The notes under the pieces were generated by a model. It saw only the letters and a list, made by a program, of their open reading frames with translations, had not been told where the DNA came from and ran no database searches. A program made the translations under genes and the position numbers. Shown piece by piece: positions 27,393 through 42,300 of a stretch of 64,000 bases of DNA. Every line of letters starts with the position of its first letter. The first letter of the stretch is position 1. Source of the DNA: Mugil cephalus (Eukaryota > Chordata > Actinopteri > Mugiliformes > Mugilidae); assembly GCF_022458985.1 (NCBI RefSeq), contig NC_061788.1:1535826-1599825 (forward strand). The letters run 5' to 3'.

Positions 27393-30300
27393 CAGGCGTT
27401 TCATTAGTTGAGGATTGAGAGGGCGAAGGTGACATGGAGGGTGGTGGACCAGGACGCTACATGTGACTGAAGCTGTGGTTTGAATTACACAACGGCCTCA
27501 CGCTGCTTGACAGACTAATCAATTAGTTTCTTCTATAAATAGTCAGAAGAGAACTTTGGTCTAGGGAGGGCGTGGTATCGGTACCAAGGCTGGTATCGGC
27601 ATCGGATCGATACTAGGGTGATGAGATCGATACTTTTGTTACAGTTTCTCTTCTATAAGTCCAACAAATTACCTCTCGCAGAGTTCATGCAAGTCTCCAG
27701 GTCTTTGCATCTTCTCTCAAAACGAATGTAGTTCACACTTTATTTACACTACTGACCAGGGCCATCACTGGTATTAAGGCTGAAAAATATTACTGGAATT
27801 AAATGGATATTAATGAGTGGAATGGATAAGGAGGCTCTGACACTATGAAGTGAAGGGAAATGGATTCATGATCATATTTAAGTGATTATATGTGATTATT
27901 TATTTGAAGTCATATTCTGGTCATTTTATATTAAACTTATCAACTTATTTATTTATTTATTTATTTTGCAAAATAAATAAAATAAAACAACACCAAATTA
28001 TTTAGTGGGGCACCACCACCAGTGCTACTGGTATTGGTATCGGCCCTGTATTTACTTGGTATTGGATCGATACCAAAATTCCTGGTATCGCCAACCCTAC
28101 TTTCATCTCTGTCTGCAGATGGGTGAAGTTTGAGGAGAAGGTGGAGGAGGGAGGAGAAAGGTGGAGCAAACCTCACGTGTCCACGCTGACCCTCCACAGC
28201 CTGTTTGAGCTCAGGACTTGTCTGCAGACAGGAAGTATCCTGCTGGACCTGGAGGGATACTCGCTGCCACAGATCGTTGGTGAGTTTTAGCTCAGGACGT
28301 CCCAGCACTAGACGAGGATCAGCTCCCACCACCTACAATTACAGGAAAGGTTCATCTCGAGTTTAAGAAGTCAGATCGCTTGGGGGCGGAGCTTAATGTG
28401 TGATGGCCATGACATTTTGATTTCATTTTTTTTTTTATTGTGGTCATTATTTTCCCTTTCCATGATTCAATACACAGCATAACATCTCAAAAAAGGATTT
28501 AGGCAGAAGCCAGAGGCTGATAGTATATGTCCATCCTAAATGATCAATCCAACTGAATATCTACAGGAAAACTGAGTATACAATATAGAAAATAAAAGTA
28601 AACTATACAAAAATAGAAAATAAAAAAATGATGAGCTATACAGATATACAAACTATACAAAGATATGCTGATATTGAAAACTGTTGTTGTTTCAGACAGA
28701 TTATATTATCCCTTATTAGATTTATTTTATTATATGAACTATTATTCATATATTTATTACCTTTAAACGTCTGACATCAACCTGCTACTGGAGATTGCTG
28801 CCAACCCAAATTTCGTTGTGTGAAATGCCATTAAAGTTCTTCTCTTTAAATAGTAAAGTAAATATATATATTTTTTTATTATCCATTAGAATTTCCAAAG
28901 TAATTAAAGCTGCGTCTGACATGTAGTGGAGTGAGATGGAAAGTAGCAGAGCCATAACTATGGATAGTAAATTAGAGTTTGTTTATCCACATTAGCTAGA
29001 AGCTAACTCTGGTATGGCTGAGAGCTGTGCACTGTCCCTGTTAAATAAACACACAAATAAATAAATGTAACTCAGAAATAGAGGATTATATCTGAATCAC
29101 AGGTAAATAGGTCCTTTAGTTCTATAGACGTCTTGGTTCTCTAAACCAGTTTCCTTTCTGGATAAACCATGACCTGGATGACTAAGAACCTTCACAGACG
29201 TCTTCCACAGAGGTGAGTAAGACGTCTTTCATGTTCCTTTCCTTCCAGAGGACATCGTGGACCGGCAGATAGTGGACGGCCTCGTTGCTCCAGACCTGAA
29301 GGAGAAGATCATCTTTGTGCTGCTCAGGAAGCACCGTCACCAGACCAAGAAACCCATCCACCGCTCTCTGGCCGACATAGGGAAGTCCTCCAACACCGCC
29401 GCCAGTAAGTGTGTGTTAGCGCTGCACGCTGGCGTCTTCGTCCACCAATCAGCAACAAAGAAAAAACAAAAGAATCATCTCAGCTTCTGATTACGTCCTA
29501 ACGCTTCCTCTGTTTTCCACCCCCTGTCTCACCGCCCCCGTTAAAAACCAAACTCTTCTGTGCTGCTCTGTCAGGCCGTAGTCCTCAGGTTAATCTGAGT
29601 CGTAGCACTAGTTCAGCTTCTGGGATCCACCGCTCCACAGAAGACCTACGCTCTCGGCAGTCAAGCAGCCTTGGCCGCCTGCGTGAGTCTAAACACACCT
29701 ACACCCATACGTCTATACAACTGTACATTTATACATCTATACAACTATACACCACCACTCATACCAACACCTACATAGGGATGGGTACAGATACTGGGTA
29801 CCATGATGCTACCGGTGCTGATGCTAATGGTAGTAACCGGACTGATCTGGGTGCTTCATTTGGTGCCAGTGAGTTTTTAATTAGCTTAGCCTCCTTAGCT
29901 CTATTGATGCAGTTTTTCACTTGCATGGATGGAAGTGAACCTTCAAAATGTCTGAGACCAAACGTTTGTCTAAAGTTTGTCTGGACTTCACCTCTAAAGA
30001 TGCAACAAGGAGGAAACACCTGGAATTAGACTCAACATCTGACCACACATAGCATTTTATTAAAAGACCAGAAATGTAGCGTCTTTGATGCCTGACAGAC
30101 CCCAACACACTGGTTTATTATTTATTTTATATTGGTTCATTTATTTCTCAGTCTTTTTTTATTTATATTATTTAAATTAATATTCTCTTCAACTTGCACG
30201 TCACAAAATGGTATCCAGTCTCAGATAAAACCTGAAGCAGACCCATCCCTGCACCTACACCAACATCACTTTCATACATTTTTAACTATGTGTGCTTCAA

Positions 30301-33300
30301 ACACAAGTTTTCTTTGTTCATAAGGAAATTCAGTTCATTTAAATATTCCCACAAGGCCACTGTTTCTGAAGGTAGAGGTCTGCGTTTCCATGGAGACTAA
30401 AGAAATGCATGTGTTTCCATCAGAACGTCAGTCACTGTAGAACTTTACTGATGGAGAGAAGCATCACATCTACTGGAAATAGAGGAGAAGGAGAAGAAGA
30501 AGAATAGGGAGGAATGAAGAAGGAGAATGAAACAAAGGGGTTGGATGAAGAAAGGAGAAGAAGAAGAAGTGGGAGGAGGAGGATGAGGGGGTAGGAAAAG
30601 AAAAAGAAGAGAGGAGAAGAAGTGTAGGAGGGGGAGGATAAGAAGAAGAAGAAGAAGGAGTTGTACATCAGTGTGATTATTGGAGGAGCTTTGGTCTCCA
30701 TGGGAACGTAGCCACTGATTCATTCTCTTTTAACATTTCTAACATAACTAACTCAGCTGCTGCATGACTTCTCTTGACGTGGCTTCCTGTATATGTGTGT
30801 GTCTGTGTATATTTGTGTAGCGTATGAACTCCCCACGGATACGACGTGTTGGCCATAATATGTGTTTTCTTTAGAGATTTGGCTCCCATTGTGTGAACCT
30901 TTGCTGATTTCTATTGTGAATCTCTCCGGGTGAAGGGGCTTATCGGGGGATTGTTTGGGGCTCTGTGTTCTTGTTCCTCTGTTTAATTTCATTTGTTCCC
31001 AAATCTGCTTTAAAGGGAGAGGGTTGGGGAGGGGGGAAAGAAGTGAGCCATTAAAAATATAATCCTTCACAGAAACCTCTGGTCACGATGAAGGTCTCTA
31101 TGGATCATTTGTTGAGTAAATGTTGAATCTAAAAGTGTTTCCTCATTTGCAGATCCAGCTCAGAGCCGAAGCATGAATGATATTTCAGACACACCGAGCT
31201 CAGACCAGGTGATCTCATTCTCTCTGTTTTTTATGTTCAGCTCACACGAGTTAATATAAAAAATAAAATATATACAGTACTGTGGAGAAGTTTTAGGCAG
31301 GTGTGTATGCTATAAACTAAGAACGTTTTCAAAAATATACAAAATGATTCTTTATTTTTATCAATTTACAAAATGCAAAGCAAGTGAACAAGTCCCATCA
31401 ATATCTGGTGCTACCAGACTTTCCCTCAAACCAGCATCAGCCCTTTTATGTCCACTTCAACAAAGTCAAGTCAGTTAGATTCAGTGGTCGACCAAGGAAA
31501 CTTAGAGGATGAAAAACACATCAAGATTATTTCCCTTTTAAATGTGAAGACGTCCAGCAGAGACATGAGCTCAGAACTGACCCAGGTCCACCATCTAATG
31601 TCTGGACCAGTCTGGAGACAAGTGGTCTTCATGGAAGAGCTGCAGCCAAACATCCGTCCCTCTGACATGGAAACAAGACCAAGAGACTCCACTATGAACC
31701 AGAACCAGAAGCATGGTGGAGGCTCCTGAAGAGTCTGGTCCTCAGGTAGATACTAATCCATCATCAAGACCATCAGGGAGGAGGAGGACGGGCCCCACAT
31801 TTATTCTGCGACAGGACAAAGAGCCCAAACATCCAGACAAGGTCATTAAGAACTATCTTCAGAGGAAACAAGAACAGCATGACCCCCCAGAGTCCTGGTC
31901 TCAGCATCATGGATGGAGTCTGGATTAACTGAGGAAGATATGGGGTCAGTTCTCCAAGATGATTGAGTTCCTTCATGAAGAACTGATGCTGTCTGGAAGG
32001 CTAATGGGGTCACACCAGATCCTGATTTGATTTAGATTCCTCTTCTGTTCATTCATGGTGGAAATAAACTATTAACACTGACATTTTTGGAAACATTCTT
32101 AGTTTACAGCATTTGTTTCCCACTGGTCGAGATGAACCTGCAGAGGATCATGAGTTGATGTTGCAGCTTTGCTGGATGAAGGGAGATCTGTTCTGACTTT
32201 CACCTACGTTTCCCACAATGCTCTATCTATAATCTATAGCACGTCACCACACCCACAGTTCTCAAATCAAAGTTCCACCTTTTTAAAACTCATTGAATTA
32301 TCTGCTGATTTCCTGTTGCCTCTGGGACAATAACGGTGGTTTTATTTTATTTCTGTTTTGTTGTTGTGAAAAGTTGAACAGATCCGTCACTGATGTTCCA
32401 AAAAAGGAACATCAGTGAGTTCAGCTCCGGTCTGGTTGCATGTTTCTTATTTGGGTCGATATCTTGACAAATAATTCAAGGCTGGAGATGAGTTTGTCCT
32501 CTGAGGAAGTTATTTGTTCACAGAAAACTGACAGGACCAGAATAAGTACAGCTGCTTGGAGCTAGTGGATTATGGTTTAGGTTGAAATGTCCTGTTTTTG
32601 GTTGCTTAAGACCAAGAAGTTATGGCCGAGTGAATGAGGACCAGCTGGTGAATTGACTCTGAAAGCTGCATTAACAGATTATGAAGAGATTTGAATCTAA
32701 GCAGCCACCACTCCACTGCCACGTGCTTCCTTGGTTCACATTCGGAGGAGGAGGAGGAGGTATGAAACCAACCAGCTGCTGGAGAATCAAACTCTGGGTC
32801 CAAGGCCGTGGTTCAGGTTGTGTTGGATTAATATTTGCTTTGATTCTTAATCAGGGCTCGATGTCACTAGTTAGAGATATTTTCAGTTTTTAAACTATTT
32901 TATTTTGTTATGAAAGAGATTTCCATCAAACTAACGTTGTTGTTGGTCCCAGAGGTTTGTGGGATGAACTCTGGATGAGTCTAGAGGCTGTTGAAAGTCA
33001 ATCGTAGCGACCACTTATCTTCCTTGGGTTCTGTAAAGGACACAGATGTGTTTCACTGAACTAATGCTGTTCTTCTTGCTGGTGACTCTCCTCTCCGTCT
33101 GTCCTTCCAGCTGAAGAATAAGTTCATGAAGAAGATTCCTCGTGATGCCGAAGCGTCCAACGTCCTGATTGGTGAGGTGGATTTCCTGGACAAGCCTTTC
33201 GTCTCCTTTGTGCGTTTGGCTCAAGCCACGACTCTTGGAGGCCTCACCGAGGTCCCTGTTCCAACCAGGTGGGGGCGCCCCTACTTCTCTCCGTCAACTA

Positions 33301-36300
33301 CACTCAAATATATTGGCATGTGCATGTTTCACCCTTGCAACCTTCTGTCCTCACAGGTTTCTCTTCATCCTGCTGGGTCCTCAGGGCAAAACCAAGTCCT
33401 ACAATGAGATCGGCAGAGCCATCGCTACGCTCATGGTGGATGATGTAAGTGACGAATTCCCCATTCATCAGAGCACAAATCCTTTGGTTTGACTTTAGTC
33501 TTTGCTTCCTGCCAGCTGTTCAGCGACGTCGCCTATAAAGCAAGAGACCGTGAGGACCTGATTGCAGGTGTTGATGAGTTTCTCGATGAGGTGATTGTCC
33601 TTCCTCCGGGAGAATGGGACCCCAAAATACGCATTGAACCTCCTAAGAAAGTTCCATCAGCAGACATGAGGTACGTGCTAAACGTAAAACATATTTTATT
33701 TTATGCTGTCTTTGCATTCATGTACAGAGCTGTTTAACCTCCTGGGACCTGAGCTTTTGTTTGCTTTCTTCATTCTTAATTTCTCCAAGCATTTGGGATC
33801 AGCAGGACCTAAGAAGTATAAAAACTAAGCGTCATCTTTCACCAGTTTTTGAAAAAAAATGAAAAAAAATAGAAACGTTAATAAGCATAAAGAAAAAATT
33901 TTTAACTGTAAAATTTGATTTGGTTTTGCTCTTCGTCCACTTTTGTCCTGTGATCGTCTGTAAATTGAATCTGATGAATCATGTTCTTTCCAACTAGTGT
34001 ATTGACACTTTGCTACCACTAGATGGCTAAAGCGTCCCCTAATGAGGACAGCGGCTTTAAATAAAGCAGAATAATGAAGCAGAGGATGCAGAAAGTTAAA
34101 TGATTCTGGATCCTTCAAAACATCACGAGTCCTGAAAGTAGACACAGAGAACCCAGTCAAACACATGAAAAATAAATATTATACTTGTGCATTTTATTAT
34201 TAATTCAAGAAAATGAATCATCTTTTAGTTGTGTATCTCTGAGTCTAAGTATGTGAACCTTTGCTTTCAGAATCTGGTGCAGCAGTAAATGTGTCTGGTA
34301 ACCGCTGAGTAGTTTACAGTTTTAAAACAAAACCTTTCATCACATCCTTTTTAAACACTTGTGAACTGATGGACTCTTATTTGGTGCATTTACTCCTACA
34401 CCTCACAGATATCTAATATTGGCTCATTTTCCTGAATAAACAAAGTAAATTATTTGTGTTTCATGTGTTTGATATGGTTCTCTGTGGACTTAACCGGCCT
34501 TGTATGTTGAACGAATCATCAGTTTATTTCCCTTTGCCTGTAGAAAAATGTTAAATATCTTTTACTGAGTTTAGAACCAGATTACAAAGAGAACCAGCAA
34601 ACAGAACATCAGGAATATGATAATCACCCTGTGATAAATGGCAACGAATAAAGTTAAAACGATGTGAAAGTGGTTGCTTGTTGTTTTGAAATGTGTCTGA
34701 ATGTATTTTGATCCCAGGAAGTCGGTGCTGAACCTGAATGAGCTGGGTCAGATGAACGGCTCGGCGGGCGGAGCAGCTGGTGGAGAAGACGAGGAGCTTC
34801 CAGCTCCACATGAGCTTGGAGAGGAGCTGAAATTCACTGGGAGGTATGAGAGGACTGGAAAATGTCTATACTAGAGGTCTCCCTACATATGTGTATATAT
34901 TGGCACACCTTGCATAACTGCACGAAGCCTCATGGCACAATTCAATTCAACTCGTTCCTCCTCCTGTTCTGTGTAGTTTTTGGTTTCTTTGTTGGTCCAG
35001 TTCTCCCACTCATTTTTATACTTCTTTCATAGATATAAACTGAAAGGTTAACTACTTAGCTTAACTTGCTTCAACCAAGTGTCAAGTACCACACTGAGGA
35101 CAGATGATAGACCAACATCTAAAGCTTTTTTTAGAATGAAACGTGATCTACCGGTCAATTGACTGTTTTTGCACCCATGGTCTAAACCATGTGACACAGT
35201 CCAGCTATGGTTGAGTTTTATGAAGGTCCTCAGTTGTAAGAGACCGGAGGGAAGTTTGAGGTTTAAATATGTTGCTTGACTTGTTTCTGTAAGAACCAGA
35301 AACTGGTGCCACTAGTTGCCTTTAATGGCTACAATCTGACATAGACAAGTGAAGGAAGCCATGTCAGATTGGAAAAATCCTTCTCTAAACGGAGGAGGTG
35401 GACTGAGATATAATCTGCCATCAATTTACAATCCAGTCTTAACTTCTGTCCCCAAGACACTGTTCACACCTTGAGACTGGAGCCTGTGACTGATAATGGC
35501 TTCATTGGAGCACCAACTTCCCTTAAAGGGATACACCAGCCCTATGTAAAATTTAGTCACTCACCGTATTCCCCACAGTTGGATAAGTGAGAAAAAGCAT
35601 TTTAAAATCGGTCCAGTAGTAAGCAGGTGGCGTATCCCTTTAACCACAGGTAAGTATCCACCTGTCAGATCTCTACAAGTCCAGTTGCCCTTTTAATAAA
35701 CCTTTTGGACTGTGGTCGAGTTCTTTTATCTTAACCGAGTGCTTGCTTTAATAGATTTTGTGGTGGATTGTGGCTGGACATCAAAAGGAAGATGCCATGG
35801 TACTGCAGTGATATCTACGATGGTTTCCATATCCAGTCCATCTCTGCTGTGCTCTTCATCTACCTGGGCTGCATCACCAATGCCATCACCTTTGGAGGAC
35901 TTCTAGGGGACGCCACCGACAACTACCAGGTCTGCAATGAGGGCTGCTGCATAAAAAAAGCTTCCTGACTACCTCACATGTGAATTCACGTCTTTCTATC
36001 CGTCTCTGTGCCTCAGGGAGTGATGGAGAGTTTCCTCGGCACCGCTTTAGCAGGGACCGTCTTTTGCGTCTTCAGCGGGCAGCCTCTCATCATCCTCAGC
36101 TCCACCGGACCCATTCTCATCTTTGAAAAGCTGCTTTACGAGTTCAGCAAGTGAGACGCACACATGCTAAAGCTCTCGATTGGCTTCTGTGCGAGTGGCG
36201 ACAACACGTTAATGTTCGTCCCTTCCCTTCTGTCCTGGCAGGAGCAACAGTATAGACTACATGGAGCTACGCCTGTGGATCGGCCTTCACTCCTGTCTGC

Positions 36301-39300
36301 AGTGTTTCCTGCTGGTCATCTCAGACGCCAGCTACATCATCAAATACATGACCCGCTTCACAGAGGAGGGGTTCTCCAGCCTCATCTCCTTCATATTCAT
36401 CTCTGACGCCATCAAGAAGATGGTGGGTAACGAGCGCCAACGAATCCTTGAACAAAACTTAGTTAGTTCATGTCGAGGTAAAAAGATTTAAGATTTGAGA
36501 AGTGTGAAAACCTCTTGTTCTCGACAGGTGGGATCCTTTAAGTATTACCCAATCAACCGAGGCTTCAAACCAGACTTCATCACGTCCTACAAGTGTGAAT
36601 GCATCGCTCCAGACCAGGGTGAGTCTTCAAACCGTTTGATTAATAAAGACACGAGGACAGTACATGCTCCTACATCCTGGGTTTTCACTTTCAGTCTTTA
36701 CTCTGTGGTGATTTTCTGTATCTTTTCTGTTTTTGCCACATTTTTGGATGCTGTCTGAAAAAGTGAGTATGTCCATAGAGATGAGCTGTTAGTGATGATG
36801 AAGTTTATCATCTGCTACAACTGTGACTAGGGATAAGCACTGATGTCCATTCTGGTCTTCACCTGGTCCATTTACCTGGTGTTAATGAATTAAAACGTGT
36901 CTCCATTAATTCGTCCTCAGCCAGAACTGGAGATCTGGTCTCAGTCTGTGTGTAAATCAGCAGCAGCGCCACCATGTGGTCAGTAGAATATTGTATCAGC
37001 TGCTGTCTCTGATGGATCTCTACCTACCACTGGACCAGAACCAGGAACACATGGTTATTGACTTGGAGACATGATCTAGATTTAGGAACCAGATGGAAAG
37101 GAAGAAGTTCTAATTTATTTTATAGACAAAGACTCGGATTAGAGCTGAAACCTGGAGGCTTCCTCCATCCTCAGAGTCATATCCTGGTCAGTAGCTGGTC
37201 TTTAATGGGATCAGGACTCATGGCTTCACACTAACCAAAGGAATGCGGTCACACAATGTCGACTCAGATGGAATCACTTTAAGATGGACATGGATGTTAA
37301 ATTGAGGTCTGAATCCAAAAATCCACTCATTATTAATTTGTTTCTCTATTTCTTCTTCTTTTTTTGTCTTCAGCATCTGTGCTGGGCTTGAATGTTTCAG
37401 CTCCACCCTCAGATGATAACATGTCTCTGCTGGTAAGTGACAGAAGGCCGAAAAAATGAGAGGTTTCAGAATCTCTTTTACAAATTGTTGTTACTGAGAT
37501 TTGTGAAAATATTTTTTTTTAAGTAGTTTGATGGTGTTTTTGTCGTGTCAAGTTTGAGCCACAGAAATCTCAGCCTGTATTTATCAAGCGTAGATAAACT
37601 GGACGAATCAAGGTACAGCAGGGTTACAGTGTGCAGTGGACGGTTATATCCACAATATTAAAATATGCAATGTTGGGTGGAAAATATGATCATTGATTGG
37701 AAAGCATATCGGTCAACATCTGAGAAACCCCATGACCGCTTCCGGATGATGTCACTTCATACATATTCGTGGAAATTCAACCATGTTCGCGGTTAGACAA
37801 CACGGGTTTCATTTATTTTTCACAATACGTTTGGAAGCGACAGCTCAATGAAGGCAGCTTGATGGACCTTGTTTACATAGTAACAGTTGCTAGGATGCAT
37901 GATTGGATAATTGGGGGCGAGGTTTTTGCAAAAGGTCAATTCAATCCAGATGTTCCCAGACTCAAACTCTAATAAGAATTACATCTGGGTCAAAACAGAG
38001 GTTTACGTCCTGAGCTCATCATGTTTTTTAGGAATGACTCTTGCTAATTACAGGCCGAGGTGAAGTTTTTATTCATGTGGCTGTTAGAGCTCCGTGGCTT
38101 CTTTTTCTTCTGTTATCGCTTGTCTCTTTTCTCTCTTTTGTCTGCTTTGTCTCCACTCCTCTACCCATCCTTCCATATCTCCTCGTCCTCCTCCTCCCTC
38201 CGTTGGTGTAGTTTAACTTGACAGACATGGACTGGAGTCAGCTGAGTAAGAAGGAGTGTGTAAAGTATGGCGGCGTGCTGGTGGGGAACTCCTGTAAGTA
38301 TGTCCCCGACTTGGCCCTCATGTCCTTCATCCTCTTCTTCGGCACCTACTCCATGACCGTTTCCCTCAAGAAGTTCAAGTTCAGCCGCTACTTCCCGACG
38401 AAGGTAAGACGAAGCCGGAGCATGTGTCAACACCTGTAGGATGAAAACTTTCCCGGATACGACTTTAATGCTGCAAACCAGGAAACCTGCATGTGAAGCA
38501 CTGGAGTCCTAATGAGGGAAAGGACCGGTGATATGAAACCACGAATGGGATTTACTTTCTAAGATTGGATTATAATGTTCACAAGCTCAAAACAGATAAA
38601 TAAGAATACTTAAATAATAAATGTAGAATGTCACCATCCTTTTCCTTTTAAAGCTGCTCTGAGTTTCATCTCCACAAAAAAAAAAAAAAAAGCTGAAACA
38701 ACTGGACTTGTTGAGTTTCTTGCACTTTTCATTTAATTTCCTTAACAAGACGAAAAATAATCATCAGTGACCACGAGTTAGAACTAACACCTGATGGTAA
38801 AAACTAGGAGGAAATGTTAATGAGATGAGACCAGAATGTTATTTAATATGATAATATGTTATTTAAATATCGGATATTCAAACTACACAATCTCTTAGTT
38901 CAAAATGCGTGACCTCGTCATGTGATCTCAGTTAGCATTAGCTATCAAAACTAGCTAGCTGCTCATATAAATACTATGAACAGTGGCAATTTTGGTTTGT
39001 AAATTCTGGGGCCATGCAGGAAAATCTTATAATACATTCCAGAAACACCACAATCAATACCCTCACAACAAAACCACACTAGCAAGTGAGAGAGGAGACC
39101 ACAGCACAAACAGGTAACAACAAAATTACAGCTGAATGATGCCATCACACAAAGTGACGTCATATATTGTCACATCAAAAGCGCCACCAAACGGCAACAT
39201 TCAAGCTCTCACTATATCAGATACTCAGGATCGAAACAATAATGTGAGAATAATAAAAACACATAATGGACGAGTCATGGTGTGAACGGCGCACACACCC

Positions 39301-42300
39301 ATTACACAGCAATCAATACAGTCACCACAGCCATGTCAGCACCACAGACAGTTACACATTACACACATTACACAATAAATCAAACATTATGTAAACTACA
39401 TTATCAATTCCATTTAGATTAAAAATCATTAGACTCACCAAGCACCTTTTTGACAAGCTCCCTGTTAACAAAGTGTTCCTCTTCAACCACTCCTGGTTGA
39501 ATGTCCTTGTCTTTTCCCTCTTGAAAAGTTCAGACTTTTTACTTTCACATATTTAAACAGTGCCGTGCACCATGGATTAGCATTTAGCATGTAGCTAACA
39601 CTATCTATGAATGTAGTTCCTGGAGTGAATCCTTCTTGTGTTTGCTATGGGTTGTGCCTAGTTAAAGGTTGAGGACAGTCCAAGTCCAGTTTGTTTGTTT
39701 CAGCTTCTTTTTTTTTATTTACACCACAACCTGAATGACTATGAACCTTCCTCCTCCTCCTCCTCCATATCCATCCCTCTCCAGCTCCGTTCCCTCATCA
39801 GTGACTTTTCCATCATCATTTCCATCCTGGTCTTCTGTGGCTTGGACGCCCTCCTGGACCTCAACACACCCAAGCTGCATGTCCCCACTGAGCTCAAGGT
39901 CCTGCCTGCACAGCTCCCACCTTCATTCAGACCTTTCTGTCCTCTTCAACGCCTTTTGATCAGTTTAAAAGATTCTTTCACTCTCTCTTCTCTCTGTCTC
40001 TACTTCCCTCACGTTGGAACCGTCCTCTTGGACGTTTCGTCTTCCTTCTTCGTTTTTGTTGTTTGTTTGTTGGTCGGCCGCTAGCTGAGGAAGCTAATCA
40101 GTGATTTTGCCATCTTCATGTCAATCATGACCTTTGTGGGTCTGGATATGTTGATGGGGTTAGACACACCCAAGCTAATCGTACCAACAGAGTTCAAGGT
40201 ATTTAAACCTTTAAATCCTTTAACTTTCTACAGGCATGCTAGCTGTGGTAGTGCTACTAAGTACTTTGAGCTTCTTATACCACAGAGGAAAGAAGTTTTG
40301 CTTCATTTTTTCATCTTAAAAAGTTGGCGCATTAAATCTAAATGAACCTTTATGCTTCATAGAAGCTATAATGAGACAGAAGTTGCATGTTTTACCTGAA
40401 TAAAATGATTTATTGTTCATCTCCTACATACTACTTAACATCTAAAAATCTACTAACAAACGTATGATCTTTTTGCCGACTCCCTCATACAGATGTGAAG
40501 CGATGACCGTCCTCGCTTGTGTGTTTATTTATTTCTTGTCTACTTCTTGTCGTGTAGCCGACGCGTCCAGACCGAGGCTGGCTGGTGCTGCCGTTCGGTA
40601 AGAACCCCTGGTGGTGGTACGTGGCCAGCTTCGTCCCCGCCCTCCTCGTCACCATCCTCATCTTCATGGACCAGCAAATCAGCGCCGTCATCGTCAACCG
40701 CAAAGAAAACAAGCTGAAGGTCTGCACACAAAAAAACGGAACTGTCAATAGTAACTTCATAATAATAAAAATAATGAGAAGAAGAACTCCCCCCTCTTGC
40801 CCCGGCTGCAGAAAGGCTGTGGCTATCACCTGGACCTGTTCTGGGTGGGGGTCCTGATGGCAGTCTGCTCCTTCATGGGTCTGCCCTGGTACGTGGCGGC
40901 CACCGTCATCTCCATCGCCCACATCGACTCTCTGAAGATGGAGAGTGAATCCAGCGCCCCCGGAGAGCAGCCCCAGTTCCTGGGGGTCAGGTGAGACGAA
41001 GACGAAGCTGAGCTCATCACAGAGAAGTTAAAGACGACATGAATATTTAAGTCTTCACCAGCTCCTCTGTTAAACTCAGGGAGCGGTTGGTTCAGGGAGA
41101 GAGGAGCAGGTTCTAGTTCTAGTCCTGGACGTTCACATGAGTCAATAAAGTTAAAGACTGGAGGACAAACATGTTCATCTCCATCATTTACCACTGACAC
41201 CTCCACCTGGTCTCCACCGCTGGAAGAAGAACCTGTTGGATCTCAACAAGGTTCTAAGTAGAATTTGAAAATGCAACAAGAAGAAACAGGCTGTTGATTC
41301 ATCATCTGATCCACAGTTAGAATGAGTTCGAGTTAATGAATGGAGGAGCTACTCATCACTGAGTCCTTTTTGACTCGTTCATTTCTGTTTTGAGGATTTT
41401 ATTTTTTTTAGCTCTGGTCTTAAACTTTTGATCAGTCCTCCTCTCAACCCTCCTCCTCCTCCTCCTCCTCATCACTGGGTCAGTTGATAGAAGAATCTCC
41501 TTTCTGTCTCGTCCTCTGACAGATTTTCTCCTAAACTGCATCGTCTTCAATAGCGACTAAAGAAACTAACACATCTGATGGCGTAAAATAAAGATGGAGG
41601 ATCAGAAATGCATTTAAAAGAGCTGATTTTCTTTAAAGTTATGTTTTATTTTGGGTATTATGGTTAAAATATTGCTCTATGTTGGTGTCTGTTTCATGTC
41701 TCTATCAGCCCAGACGATCTTAATCTAGTGGCGATTAATTAATATTTTCTCCGTCTCTAGAGAGCAGAGGTTGACGGGTATTCTGGTTTTCGTTCTGACT
41801 GGACTCTCGGTCTTCCTCGCTCCCGTCCTCCAGGTCAGTTTGTTGGAGGCATTTTTCCTTAAATCGTTTACTTTTATTCTTTATTGAAGTTCAAACTTCA
41901 CTGCTGGTCTCTCTGATTCAGTTCATCCCCATGCCGGTCCTCTACGGAGTCTTCCTCTACATGGGAGTGGCCTCTCTGAGCGGCATCCAGGTGGGTCGAA
42001 GTCGTTTTCTTTGAAGAGTCCAAAGGTTTTTGAACCGTTTCTAAACCGTGGTCGTCCATCCTGCTCCTCCTCCTCCTCCTCCTCCTCCTCCTCCTCCAGT
42101 TCTGGGAGCGTATCAAGCTGTATCTGATGCCAGCCAAACACCAGCCCGACTTCTCCTTCCTACGCCACGTCCCCCTGAGACGGGTTCACCTCTTCACCCT
42201 GGTCCAGATCGTCTGCCTGGCCGTCCTCTGGATCCTCAAGTCCACGTTCCTGGCCATCATCTTCCCAGTAATGGTGAGTACGGCTGGGAATGATCTTAGT

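Noticed and set aside
31448..31928. Open frames suggesting a transposase
   Set aside because: The element is a broken Tc1 copy with stops and frameshifts; no intact protein.
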